This document shows positions 20,361-28,376 of a DNA stretch of 43,049 nt, in pieces (position 1 is the stretch's first letter; each line of letters starts with the position of its first letter). Origin of the DNA: Nanobdellati archaeon (GTDB lineage: Archaea > EX4484-52 > WAPT01); contig JALVWC010000017.1 of assembly GCA_027038505.1 (NCBI GenBank), forward strand, positions 1-43,049. The letters are read 5' to 3'. Position numbers and translations under genes: made by a program. The notes beneath the pieces were generated by a model. That model saw only the letters and a list, made by a program, of their open reading frames with translations. It searched no databases and was not told where the DNA came from.

Positions 20361-21179
20361 ATGGCTGGGGCGAGAACACCTTCTTCATCTTTTGATATCA
20401 AGATTATTGAAAGTGATAATGGGAGGATAAGATTTGAGGTTGGCGGGATAAATCCGGCGATAGCTAACGCTATAAGGAGGGCAACGTATTCGGAAGTGCA
20501 CGTTATGGCTATAGAGTATGTCGATATTGTCAAGAACACTTCAGCCCTCTACAACGAGTTGCTTGCCCATAGGATAGGGCTCATACCCCTGACTTTTGAC
20601 CCACTTCGCTACACTCCCAGAGAGAAGTGTGACTGCAAAGGAGAAGGATGTATGAAGTGTCAGGTCAAACTCGTGTTGAAGAAGAAGGGCCCGTGTGTTG
20701 TTTACGCCAGAGATCTTGAAGCCACAAATCCGGATGTTAGGCCTGTTTATGGTGATGAGATAATCGTCAAGTTGCTTGACGGTCAGGAAATAGAGCTGGA
20801 AGCGGTTGCAATACTCGATAGGGCGGATAGGCACGCAAGATGGCAGAGCGCGGTTGTGGGTTATCAGTATTACCCCGTCATTGAGAGCGAGGAGCTTGAT
20901 GGTAATGCTAACGCATCAAAGCTCTGCCCGAGGGGGGCTCTGGAGATAAAAGATGGCAAAGCCGTACTGAAAGACCCTTATCTCTGCGATCTCTGCGGGC
21001 TATGTGAGGAGAGATCCAACGGTAAAATAAAGGTTGTGGGTGACCCCTCAAGAATCATATTCAACATAGAAAGCGTTTGTGGTCTCACCCCTGCACAGGT
21101 GGTGTTGAGTGCTATCAACGGGATAAGGGAAAGACTGCAGGAATTTGAAAATCAATTTAAAGCTCAGCTTAAAAAGTAA
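20361..21179 (+). CDS. rpoD: DNA-directed RNA polymerase subunit D, with Fe-S-type Cys-rich domain
   Basis: GINPAIANAIRRATYSEVHVMAIEYVDI...LCDLCGLCEE. Confidence 0.96.
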   Translation: MAGARTPSSSFDIKIIESDNGRIRFEVGGINPAIANAIRRATYSEVHVMAIEYVDIVKNTSALYNELLAHRIGLIPLTFDPLRYTPREKCDCKGEGCMKCQVKLVLKKKGPCVVYARDLEATNPDVRPVYGDEIIVKLLDGQEIELEAVAILDRADRHARWQSAVVGYQYYPVIESEELDGNANASKLCPRGALEIKDGKAVLKDPYLCDLCGLCEERSNGKIKVVGDPSRIIFNIESVCGLTPAQVVLSAINGIRERLQEFENQFKAQLKK

Positions 21180-21230
21180 GGCTGTGCTCTGTGCAGGGGT
21201 GGCCGAGAGGTCAAAGGCGCCGGACTTAAG

Positions 21231-21252
21231 GGGCCTGTTATCCTGCTAAGAA
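21231..21252 (+). other. tRNA-Leu intron 1 (37/38, 22 nt)
   Basis: Central helix CTTA/TAAG (21225-21228 with 21247-21250), bulges AGG and AAA; cleavage after the second bulge nt restores loop CTTAAGA. Confidence 0.85.
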
Positions 21253-21285
21253 ATCCGGTGGGCGCAGGCCCGTCGTGGGTTCGAA

Positions 21286-21316
21286 GCGCTCCTGCACGAG
21301 GCAGGAGTGCCGGGAT
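21286..21316 (+). other. tRNA-Leu intron 2 in the T-loop (59/60, 31 nt)
   Basis: GCGCTCCTGC-acgag-GCAGGAGTGC 10-bp hairpin (one G.U); removal restores T-loop TTCGAAT. Confidence 0.82.
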
Positions 21317-21363
21317 TCCCACCCCCTGCACCAATCAAAACATTCACCGAAGGTGAAAAGGTC

Positions 21364-21729
21364 ATGAAGCCAACAGGTCCGACAAATCCTGTGCTCAGGA
21401 GCCTGATAAGAACGCTGAAAAAATCCGGTATTGAGAACAAAGCACCCATTTGGAGGGCGGTTGCTGAGGAGCTGGAAAGACCGAGGAGAGTCAAGAAGCC
21501 AGTTAATGTGGGCAAGCTTGAAAGGTACTGCCAGGAGGGAGAGGTTGTTGTTGTACCCGGTAAGCTCCTGGGAGGGGGCGTGCTTACAAAAAAAATCACA
21601 GTGGCGTCTTTCCAAGCATCTCCACTTGCCATAAAGAAGCTGGAGAAAGCGGGAGGAAGATGGATGAGTATTGAGGAGCTTATAAAGAAAAATCCCACTG
21701 GCAGCAATGTTAGGATAATGAAAGGGTGA
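21364..21729 (+). CDS. rpl18e: Ribosomal protein L18e (eL18)
   Basis: PTNPVLRSLIRTLKKSGIENKAPIWRAVAEELERPRR. Confidence 0.96.
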   Translation: MKPTGPTNPVLRSLIRTLKKSGIENKAPIWRAVAEELERPRRVKKPVNVGKLERYCQEGEVVVVPGKLLGGGVLTKKITVASFQASPLAIKKLEKAGGRWMSIEELIKKNPTGSNVRIMKG

Positions 21730-21733
21730 GTTT

Positions 21734-22150
21734 ATGATAGTTATAGATGCTACCGATATAATCCTCGGTAGGATGGCGTCATTTGCTGCTAAGAAGGCTC
21801 TGGAAGGAGAGACCGTAGTTATAGTTAACGCTGAGAAGGCGGTTATTAGCGGTAATAAAAACAACATAAAGAGGAAATACAAAACAAGAAGGGAAGTTGG
21901 CGACAGGCACAAGGGTCCATTCTTCCCCAGGATGCCTGATAGAATAGTCAGGAGAGCCATAAGGGGCATGCTTCCTCACAAGACAAGGAGAGGTAGAGAA
22001 GCTTACAGGAGGGTTAAGGTTTTCATCGGTGTGCCCAAAGAGTTTGAAAATATTGAGAAGCTCAGACTCGAGTGGACTGCAGATAAACTGAAGCACAGAA
22101 AATATATAACAGTCGAGGAGCTCACAAGATGGCTGGGTGCAAGGTGGTGA
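21734..22150 (+). CDS. rpl13: Ribosomal protein L13 (uL13)
   Basis: IDATDIILGRMASFAAKKALEGETVVIVNAEKAVISG. Confidence 0.97.
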   Translation: MIVIDATDIILGRMASFAAKKALEGETVVIVNAEKAVISGNKNNIKRKYKTRREVGDRHKGPFFPRMPDRIVRRAIRGMLPHKTRRGREAYRRVKVFIGVPKEFENIEKLRLEWTADKLKHRKYITVEELTRWLGARW

Positions 22151-22154
22151 TCTT

Positions 22155-22562
22155 ATGAAGCCGTTCGTTACAGTCGGTAAGAGAAAAACCGCGGTAGCAA
22201 GAGCGTATGTTAAGGGAGGTAAAGGCATAATCAGAATAAACAAGGTGCTGCTCGATGTTTACAAACCGGAGCTGCTGAAGCTTAGAATAATGGAACCCAT
22301 CATATTGGCCGGAAAGGACAAAATAAAGAACATTGATATGGATGTCATGGTGCAGGGAGGTGGAATAAACGCTCAGGCAGAAGCGGCAAGGCAGGCTATA
22401 GCAAGAGCCATAATCAGGGTAACGAAAAGCGAGACAATAAAGAGAAAGTTCCTCGAGTATGACAGGAGCATGCTTGTTTATGATCCAAGGAGGACAGAAC
22501 CCCACAAGCCCTCAAGATCCAAGAAGGGTGCAAGGAGGATCAGACAGACAAGCTACAGGTGA
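22155..22562 (+). CDS. rps9: Ribosomal protein S9 (uS9)
   Basis: TVGKRKTAVARAYVKGGKGIIRIN...YDPRRTEPHKPSRSKKGARRIRQTSYR. Confidence 0.97.
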   Translation: MKPFVTVGKRKTAVARAYVKGGKGIIRINKVLLDVYKPELLKLRIMEPIILAGKDKIKNIDMDVMVQGGGINAQAEAARQAIARAIIRVTKSETIKRKFLEYDRSMLVYDPRRTEPHKPSRSKKGARRIRQTSYR

Positions 22563-22610
22563 TGGGCACACTTTTCCTTTCCATTTCATTTCCTGTTGGA
22601 GGTGTCTGAG

Positions 22611-22847
22611 ATGATCATTCCCATAAGATGCTTTTCATGCGGAAAGGTGCTTGCCGATAAGTGGGAGAAATTTCAGGAAGAGATCAAAAAGGGTAAGAAA
22701 CCAGCGGAGGTTCTTGATGAGCTGGGAATAACAAGATACTGTTGCAGGACAGTAATGATTACTCATAAGGATTTCATGAATGAGATAGCGGAATACAGAA
22801 GATTTCTTTTACCTGCAGAAGAAAGGGAGGGTGCGGGGAGGAAATAA
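22611..22847 (+). CDS. rpoN: DNA-directed RNA polymerase subunit N
   Basis: MIIPIRCFSCGKVLADKWEKFQEE...LGITRYCCRTVMITH. Confidence 0.97.
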   Translation: MIIPIRCFSCGKVLADKWEKFQEEIKKGKKPAEVLDELGITRYCCRTVMITHKDFMNEIAEYRRFLLPAEEREGAGRK

Positions 22848-22898
22848 AGGTGAAGTTTTAAAATAATTTCTAATTAGTTATTTTTTGAACTTTCTTTC

Positions 22899-23023
22899 GC
22901 CCCCGTAGTCTAGTCAGGCAAGGATATCGGCCTCTCGAGCCGATGGCCCGGGTTCAAATGCTGTGGAGCAGAGCTCGCGCATTTCCATCCGCTCCGCAGC
23001 TGGAAATCCCGGCGGGGGCACCA
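22899..23023 (+). tRNA. tRNA-Glu(CUC) with T-loop intron, CCA encoded; integration target
   Basis: Acceptor GCCCCCG/CGGGGGC; anticodon stem TCGGC CTCTCGA GCCGA; T-stem CCGGG (22948-22952)/CCCGG (23008-23012). Confidence 0.9.
22959..23006 (+). other. tRNA-Glu intron in the T-loop (59/60, 48 nt), canonical BHB
   Basis: Exon helix CCGGG/CCCGG; bulge AAT; 4-bp helix TTCA/TGGA; bulge AAT; 10-bp helix GCTGTGGAGC/GCTCCGCAGC; excision restores TTCAAAT. Confidence 0.88.
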
Positions 23024-23037
23024 AACTGCATTTTACA
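23010..23037 (+). repeat. attL-like direct repeat at tRNA-Glu 3' end
   Basis: cggcgggggcaccaaactgcattttaca; matches 28466-28493 with one mismatch. Confidence 0.9.
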
Positions 23038-24032
23038 GAGCCTCCCCCAATATATGGAGGCGGGAGGAAAATAAGATTCGTAGAAAGCGATATTCACGCA
23101 TTCCGAAAGAAGTACGAACTTGCCATAAAGCTTCTCAGGCAGTCAAGTATTTCTCGGAGAAACAAAGAGCTGATAGAAAAATTCTGCAACGACTGCTTCG
23201 CTCAGGGGATAACGACCGGCAGAGTTAGAAGTACGTGTACACCCTGAAAAGAATAGCCTCGTGGCTGGGAAAGGATTTTGATGCCGCTGATGAAGAAGAT
23301 CTCAAGAAAGTCGTTGCCATGATAAACACATTATCATTTACCGAATGGACCAAATACGATTACAAACGCGCGCTCAAAAAATTCTTCAGGTGGCTCGGAA
23401 GGGAAGAGCTGGTTTCGTGGATAAAGTGCACGGGACCTAGAAACAGAAAACTGCCAGAAGAGATTCTCACGGAAGAGGATATCAGAAAGATGATAGATGC
23501 CGCAAAAACCCCGAGGGACAGAGCTCTCGTTGCAGTTCTCTACGAATCCGGCTGCAGGGTGGGAGAGTTTCTTTCCATGAAGAGGAATAACGTTCGCTTC
23601 GACAGATACGGAGCCGTGGTGGTTGTTCACGGAAAAACGGGCTGCAGGAGAATAAGACTGGTTTCTTCCGTTCCTTACCTTGCGGAGTGGGTAAACACGC
23701 ATCCTTTCAGAGATGATCCAGAAGCATGGCTCTGGATTTCAACCGCCACGTTCAGAAGAATTCCGTACAATTCCCTTCGCATAATTCTAAGAAATATCGC
23801 GAAGAGAGCAGGAGTCAGGAAAAAAGTTAATCCGCATGCTTTCAGACATGCCAGAGCCACGCATTTAGCTAACTTCCTTACGGAAGCGCAGATGAAGGAA
23901 TACTTCGGCTGGGTTCAGGACAGCGATATGGCGAGCGTTTACGTGCATTTATCTGGCAGAGATGTGGACAGGGCTATTCTCAAAATCTACGGAATGGAAA
24001 TGGAGGAAGAGGAAAGCGGAGCGAGATGCTGA
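23010..24032 (+). pseudogene. Tyrosine recombinase/integrase, 5' end displaced by integration and frame broken near 23228
   Basis: Catalytic-domain motifs ESGCRVGEFLSM, HAFRHARATHLAN, YVHLSGRDVDRAIL. N-terminal part GGGTKLHFTEPPP...CNDCFAQGITTGRVR is in a different frame. Confidence 0.85.
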
Positions 24033-24277
24033 AACCGAAAACGTGTCCGAGATGCGGCGAGATCAATCCTGTAACAAACAGAGTCTGCAGGCGCTGCTTC
24101 TTCCCCCTCACCGAAGATGCGGAAAAGATTCTGGAGATGGAAGCGAGAAGGGAGATAATAGACGAGATAATGGAAACGCTGTGGAGCGATGAGGAATTCA
24201 GGAGATTCTTCCTGATGAAGGTCAGGAAGCTCAGGGAGGAGAAAACGCTTTCGTTTATCTCTTTAAAGGAGATTTAA
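24026..24277 (+). CDS. Zinc-ribbon protein or displaced C-terminal zinc-ribbon tail of the integrase
   Basis: LKPKTCPRCGEINPVTNRVCRRCFFPL; ATG overlaps integrase stop (atgctga). Confidence 0.65.
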   Translation: MLKPKTCPRCGEINPVTNRVCRRCFFPLTEDAEKILEMEARREIIDEIMETLWSDEEFRRFFLMKVRKLREEKTLSFISLKEI

Positions 24278-24299
24278 AAAACGGTAGTAGTTTTCTTTG

Positions 24300-24445
24300 T
24301 TTATTTCTCTTTCAACTCCTCCAGAATTTCTTTCACCCATCTCTTCTCTCCCTGAAGATCCACTTCTTCAATAAACTCGTGACCCGTAACGCAAACGAAA
24401 ATTCTTCTGAACGCACCCTTTCTGAAATCCGGCTCTATGGTTTTC
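24300..24445 (-). pseudogene. C-terminal gene remnant, unknown family
   Basis: Minus-strand reading ILKTIEPDFRKGAFRRIFVCVTGHEFIEEVDLQGEKRWVKEILEELKE; no start. Confidence 0.35.
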
Positions 24446-24555
24446 AATATCGCATTCCCTCCGCAAAACTACACTTTCTAAAAATCCCTACAATGAAAGG
24501 GAGTTAAACGAGTGGGAGAAAAACTCTGCAGAGAGAGTGAAGTGCAAAGAATATA

Positions 24556-25119
24556 TCATTTCCGTTTTTTGAAAATCGCCATTATGCTTCTGAAAATACG
24601 GAATCCTCGTTTGGTTTTCACTTTGCTCTTCACCGCTACTTCCATTCCGAGAACCTCGAGCATTTCTTTGGGAGTTACCACGTGTATATCTTCTCTTTCC
24701 AGTTTGTCCTTCCTGAAATCGGATTTGTTGTAAGTCAGTATGAAGCACGGTTTGTGGGCGTAAGCGACAATAACGAGCGGAATATCGCTCTCGTCCCTGA
24801 CGAAATTTCCGTAAAATTCCGTATCCTCCGAAGCGTATTTGCATTCGTCGATTTCGTCCATTTTGGAAAAAAGCCCGCTCAAAACTTTTTTGAGAGTATG
24901 CAAACTTACCCCGGATTTTTTGGAAATCAGATGCGCATGTCTTAGAACTTCTTCTTTTATTGATGCGGGAATAACAACCTTTATTCCTCGCAAGGAAAGA
25001 AGAAGAGAAAGCACGGCCTGAGTAATACCTTCTTTGGATATCAGCGAAGAAATTATGACATTAGCATCTACAACAACTATCTTTTTAGTTTTGTTTTTAG
25101 CTTTTTCCATGCAGCCCAC
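24556..25119 (-). CDS. PIN-domain protein, probable VapC-like toxin
   Basis: VVDANVIISSLIS...ESDIPLVIVAYAHKPCFILTYNKSDF. Confidence 0.85.
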   Translation of the reverse strand: MGCMEKAKNKTKKIVVVDANVIISSLISKEGITQAVLSLLLSLRGIKVVIPASIKEEVLRHAHLISKKSGVSLHTLKKVLSGLFSKMDEIDECKYASEDTEFYGNFVRDESDIPLVIVAYAHKPCFILTYNKSDFRKDKLEREDIHVVTPKEMLEVLGMEVAVKSKVKTKRGFRIFRSIMAIFKKRK

Positions 25120-25349
25120 TTTACCCTTCTGGATATTTCTTCAGCATCCTTTCTGGTAAGTTTGCTCAGAAGAGAAACCAGCTGAAGCATGGAAAACGTT
25201 TCAACAGTATTTCTTATCTCGCTTTCGCTCATTCCCATTCTTTTTGCTTCCGCCACCAGTTCCTCTGGAATTGTGACGCGCATGGCATGAGCTTTCATAA
25301 TTTTCTCTGTATGCAGAGTCATATTTAAAACTTGCGGGATTTTTCTCAC
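25077..25349 (-). CDS. Probable antitoxin partner of the PIN protein
   Basis: RVTIPEELVAEAKRMGMSESEIRNTVETFSM; overlaps the PIN gene start. Confidence 0.75.
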   Translation of the reverse strand: MRKIPQVLNMTLHTEKIMKAHAMRVTIPEELVAEAKRMGMSESEIRNTVETFSMLQLVSLLSKLTRKDAEEISRRVKWAAWKKLKTKLKR

Positions 25350-25382
25350 ACAAAATACAGAAAACCCACAAAACCCATAAAT

Positions 25383-25640
25383 TCAATCGATCACTTCCAC
25401 CTCGTAATTTTTTCTCTCCCCCAGAATCTTCCTGATTCTTCTCCCCACGCTTTCATCCGGCACTACGAAAACGACCTTCCTTCCCCTCTTCACGTTCTTC
25501 TCGTAATTTCTCAGCACCTGCTCTGGGTGATCGGCAAATGTTTCGACTTCAACGGCCATCTCCTCATTTTTCCTGAACGCTATCAGATCGGGCTGCTCTT
25601 CCTTTCCGCTCTGCTCCACGAGCCTGAATAAGTATCGTTG
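25383..25640 (-). pseudogene. C-terminal nuclease-like fragment
   Basis: EEQPDLIAFRKNEEMAVEVETFADHPEQVLRNYEKNVKRGRKVVFVVPDES; no start of its own, runs into methyltransferase sequence. Confidence 0.5.
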
Positions 25641-26032
25641 TGAACCCAGAACATAAGTTCGGTGGGTTTGAGAACGCGCTTCAACTCGGCTGTTACCTGG
25701 AGAAGGTGATCGAGATACATTTCTGCTGATGGTTCGAGTCCGAGCTGTCCGAACCATGCGCCGCATTTTGAACATATCTTCGAGATCGGCTTTACCGGGA
25801 GATTGCTATTTCTGATGGTAACGTATTCTCTCCACTCGTGTTCGCAGTGCGAATCTCCTCCCCATACTGTTTCAGCTCCGCTGTAGATTCTCATTCCGTA
25901 GTAGGGTGGCGAGGTGATTATGCAGTCCGCGCTGTTATCGGGAAGTTTTTTGAGAACATTAAGAACATTTCCGCGTATTATCGCGTTTCGGGGAAGCTCT
26001 CCTTTCCTCAGGACAGAGGCTTCTATTATCAC
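25625..26032 (-). pseudogene. Truncated DNA methyltransferase (N4/N6 type, N-terminal portion)
   Basis: IIRGNVLNVLKKLPDNSADCIITSPPYYGMR...ELKRVLKPTELMFWVHNDTYSGS then loss of family sequence. Confidence 0.75.
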
Positions 26033-26096
26033 GGTTAAGATTTGGACGAAGGAAGTGAAAACTAGAAAGGGAGAGAAGAATGCAAAGTTAGGCCTT

Positions 26097-28217
26097 CTAT
26101 TCTTTCTTTGTAGATATAAGCTCTTTCAAATTCGCATAAGCAATGCGAACTCTTTTCAGTTCTTCTTGAGGTATGTCTCTCTCGGGTCTTCCATGATGAT
26201 ATATTTTCTTTTCAGTTAGAATTGTAATACTTCTTAAAACCAAATTCCTATCCAGAAAACATTCTTTCATAAAATCTCTAAATGAGTCTTCAATAACATT
26301 CTTCAATTCTCCCAAAGTCATCGCTTCAATAAAGTCTTTCAATTTTTTTCTTTCTTTTTTATCAAACCATTTGTTTGCTAATTCTGGTTTTAGTCTATCT
26401 CTAACCTTAATTTCCCAATCGTTTCCGAATTTTTTCTTGAGAAATTCTCTTAAACTATCTTTCAGTAATTTTTCAGCCTCAGGAATTATGTTTCTCACTT
26501 CCCAGAGGTTTGGGAATTCTTTTTTAAGTCGTTCTAGATCATCATTTTCTATCTCATCCGTATCTGTTTCTCTAATAATTCTGAATTGCTCTGAAAGTTC
26601 TGAAAAGAATGAATGTGATATTTCATCTCTCCTTCGCATCCATAGATGGATTTCATTATCACGCACAATTGCCAAATTAATTTTCTCTAAGTTAGTTAGA
26701 ATTCTCTTAATCTGCGGGTAGGTAGGATAAAAAACAAATAAGTTAATTGTTGTGCTTTTACTATAAATTTCGTCTATCATCTCCATATCGATCTCTGAAA
26801 TCCAAGGTGCTATAATAAAAGTTACTATACCTACAAATGGGTCAGGGCTCTCTATATTAATAACAAGACAGTCATTTTCAAGTCTTTCGGAACAGCTATA
26901 CAAGACGCTATTTCTGTATTTTTCCATTAATTCGGAAATAACTGTTCTTAAATCTGAAATAATGTTAGATTTTACTCTCTGTAGAATTTTTTCTATTTCA
27001 TTCTTTACTATTGGATGAATCAGAATGACATCCTTCTCAAACACATAAATCTGTGAATATTGTTGTGGTGGTGTGTAGGAGAGGTACTCGAGCAGATCTT
27101 TTATCATGGAGTAGCTAACAAAGAACTTACAATTTTCCTTATCATATATTTTGGTTAGATAATCGAGAAATATGAGCTGTTTGTAATTTTTATCAATCTC
27201 TTTGACTAAGAACGATACATATTCCTTAACTTTTTGTTTTATTTTAGTAATATCCAAATTAGAAGGGAATTTGACTGGAATCCTATAAATTAAAATGTAG
27301 CCAGGAAAGCCACAAGATGTATTTTTTTCACGAACAAGAAACCCCTTTTCTTCGAGATCCGAAATCATTTTTTCCACTCTTTCAGTTGGAATGTGGGTTA
27401 GAAAGGAGAAGAGTTTTTTTAGATAAGAAAAATTTACCACTAGCTCGTCGAAGAATCTTTCATATTTTTCTCGGGTTCTTCGAGTTACGGAGGCCCATAT
27501 TCTCCAATCTTGATGTTTTTCGAGAATAATACTTTCACATTCTGAGAAAAATCCTAGAAGCATTATCTCGTCTTTAGAAAGAATCTTTTCACATTCTCTC
27601 TTTAACCACTCTTTAGCTTTTTTAATATCTATATTCGAGATATGAGAATGCCAAGGAACATCCTCTTTGAATTGAAGACTCACATATTTTAGTTTTTCTT
27701 CATTCTCATTAATTTCATTAATAATTCCAGCTGATACAAGAGTGTTAACCTCATCCTTTCTAATGGTAGACAATAGTTTTAGTGGTATTCTTTCATGTAG
27801 AAACAGATAGTACATGAACAGCATATTTTCATCCGAAAAGATATCTTTAATATTTTTCTCAATTTTTTCATATAATTTACTCTTTTTTTCTTCGACAAAG
27901 ACTCGTCCAATCTCTGTAATCTGCAATAATATCCCTCGATGATATCCAGCTTTGGTATAACCTAAATCTATTTCCTCTATTAGCTTTTTAGATTTCAGAT
28001 TATCGAGAATATTATTAAGTTCTGCATCATTTTTAGAGAGAATATACCCGAGAAATCTAAGGGCCATGGAAGATTTCATGAGCCGAACACGGTCGTATTC
28101 ATCTGAGGAGTAAATTTTGACATAAAAGGGTAAGTCCTTGAAAATGTTATCAATATAGTTGATGTAGGTTAAAATTAATTTTTCATTTTCTCCAACCTTT
28201 GTATTTAAGTCACGCAT
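26097..28217 (-). CDS. 706-aa AT-rich cargo protein with N-terminal wHTH-like segments and possible Swt1-like HEPN C-terminus
   Basis: Intact ORF; C-terminal ...EAEKLLKDSLREFLKKKFGNDWEIKVRDRL...LGELKNVIEDSFRDFMKE...KKIYHHGRPERDI resembles Swt1-type HEPN by eye. Confidence 0.6.
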   Translation of the reverse strand: MRDLNTKVGENEKLILTYINYIDNIFKDLPFYVKIYSSDEYDRVRLMKSSMALRFLGYILSKNDAELNNILDNLKSKKLIEEIDLGYTKAGYHRGILLQITEIGRVFVEEKKSKLYEKIEKNIKDIFSDENMLFMYYLFLHERIPLKLLSTIRKDEVNTLVSAGIINEINENEEKLKYVSLQFKEDVPWHSHISNIDIKKAKEWLKRECEKILSKDEIMLLGFFSECESIILEKHQDWRIWASVTRRTREKYERFFDELVVNFSYLKKLFSFLTHIPTERVEKMISDLEEKGFLVREKNTSCGFPGYILIYRIPVKFPSNLDITKIKQKVKEYVSFLVKEIDKNYKQLIFLDYLTKIYDKENCKFFVSYSMIKDLLEYLSYTPPQQYSQIYVFEKDVILIHPIVKNEIEKILQRVKSNIISDLRTVISELMEKYRNSVLYSCSERLENDCLVINIESPDPFVGIVTFIIAPWISEIDMEMIDEIYSKSTTINLFVFYPTYPQIKRILTNLEKINLAIVRDNEIHLWMRRRDEISHSFFSELSEQFRIIRETDTDEIENDDLERLKKEFPNLWEVRNIIPEAEKLLKDSLREFLKKKFGNDWEIKVRDRLKPELANKWFDKKERKKLKDFIEAMTLGELKNVIEDSFRDFMKECFLDRNLVLRSITILTEKKIYHHGRPERDIPQEELKRVRIAYANLKELISTKKE

Positions 28218-28376
28218 AATGATATGTTCATCTTGAGCATTTTAAAAATTTGAAGAGAGTGTTAGAGCCGGATAAGTATAGAAAAGGTTGATGAAAAATC
28301 TATAAATCAAATTATATTAACTGGAAAAATTATGGGATCTATATTTTAATTAAGTTATGAAGTCTTGAAGAGCTAA

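Larger units (their letters stand above)
21193..21333 (+). tRNA. tRNA-Leu(UAA) with two inferred introns (37/38 and T-loop 59/60), CCA encoded
   Basis: Acceptor GCAGGGG/CCCCTGC; anticodon stem CCGGA/TCCGG with TAA at 21227-21229; T-stem GTGGG (21275-21279)/CCCAC (21318-21322). Confidence 0.9.

Noticed and set aside
2082-20834. Many antisense ORFs over the ribosomal protein genes
   Set aside because: They are shadows of strongly coding plus-strand genes, with no recognisable domains or spacing.
20361-21179. Cys-rich domain of RpoD as novel
   Set aside because: Fe-S-type domains in archaeal RpoD are already known.
22899-23023. tRNA-Glu as a pseudo-tRNA disrupted by the integration
   Set aside because: All stems are intact, CCA is encoded, and the insert has a precise BHB architecture. 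The integration point lies downstream of the intron.
22963-23247. ORF starting within tRNA-Glu as an independent gene
   Set aside because: Its first codons lie in the tRNA intron and 3' exon. The meaningful part is the displaced N-terminal region of the integrase.
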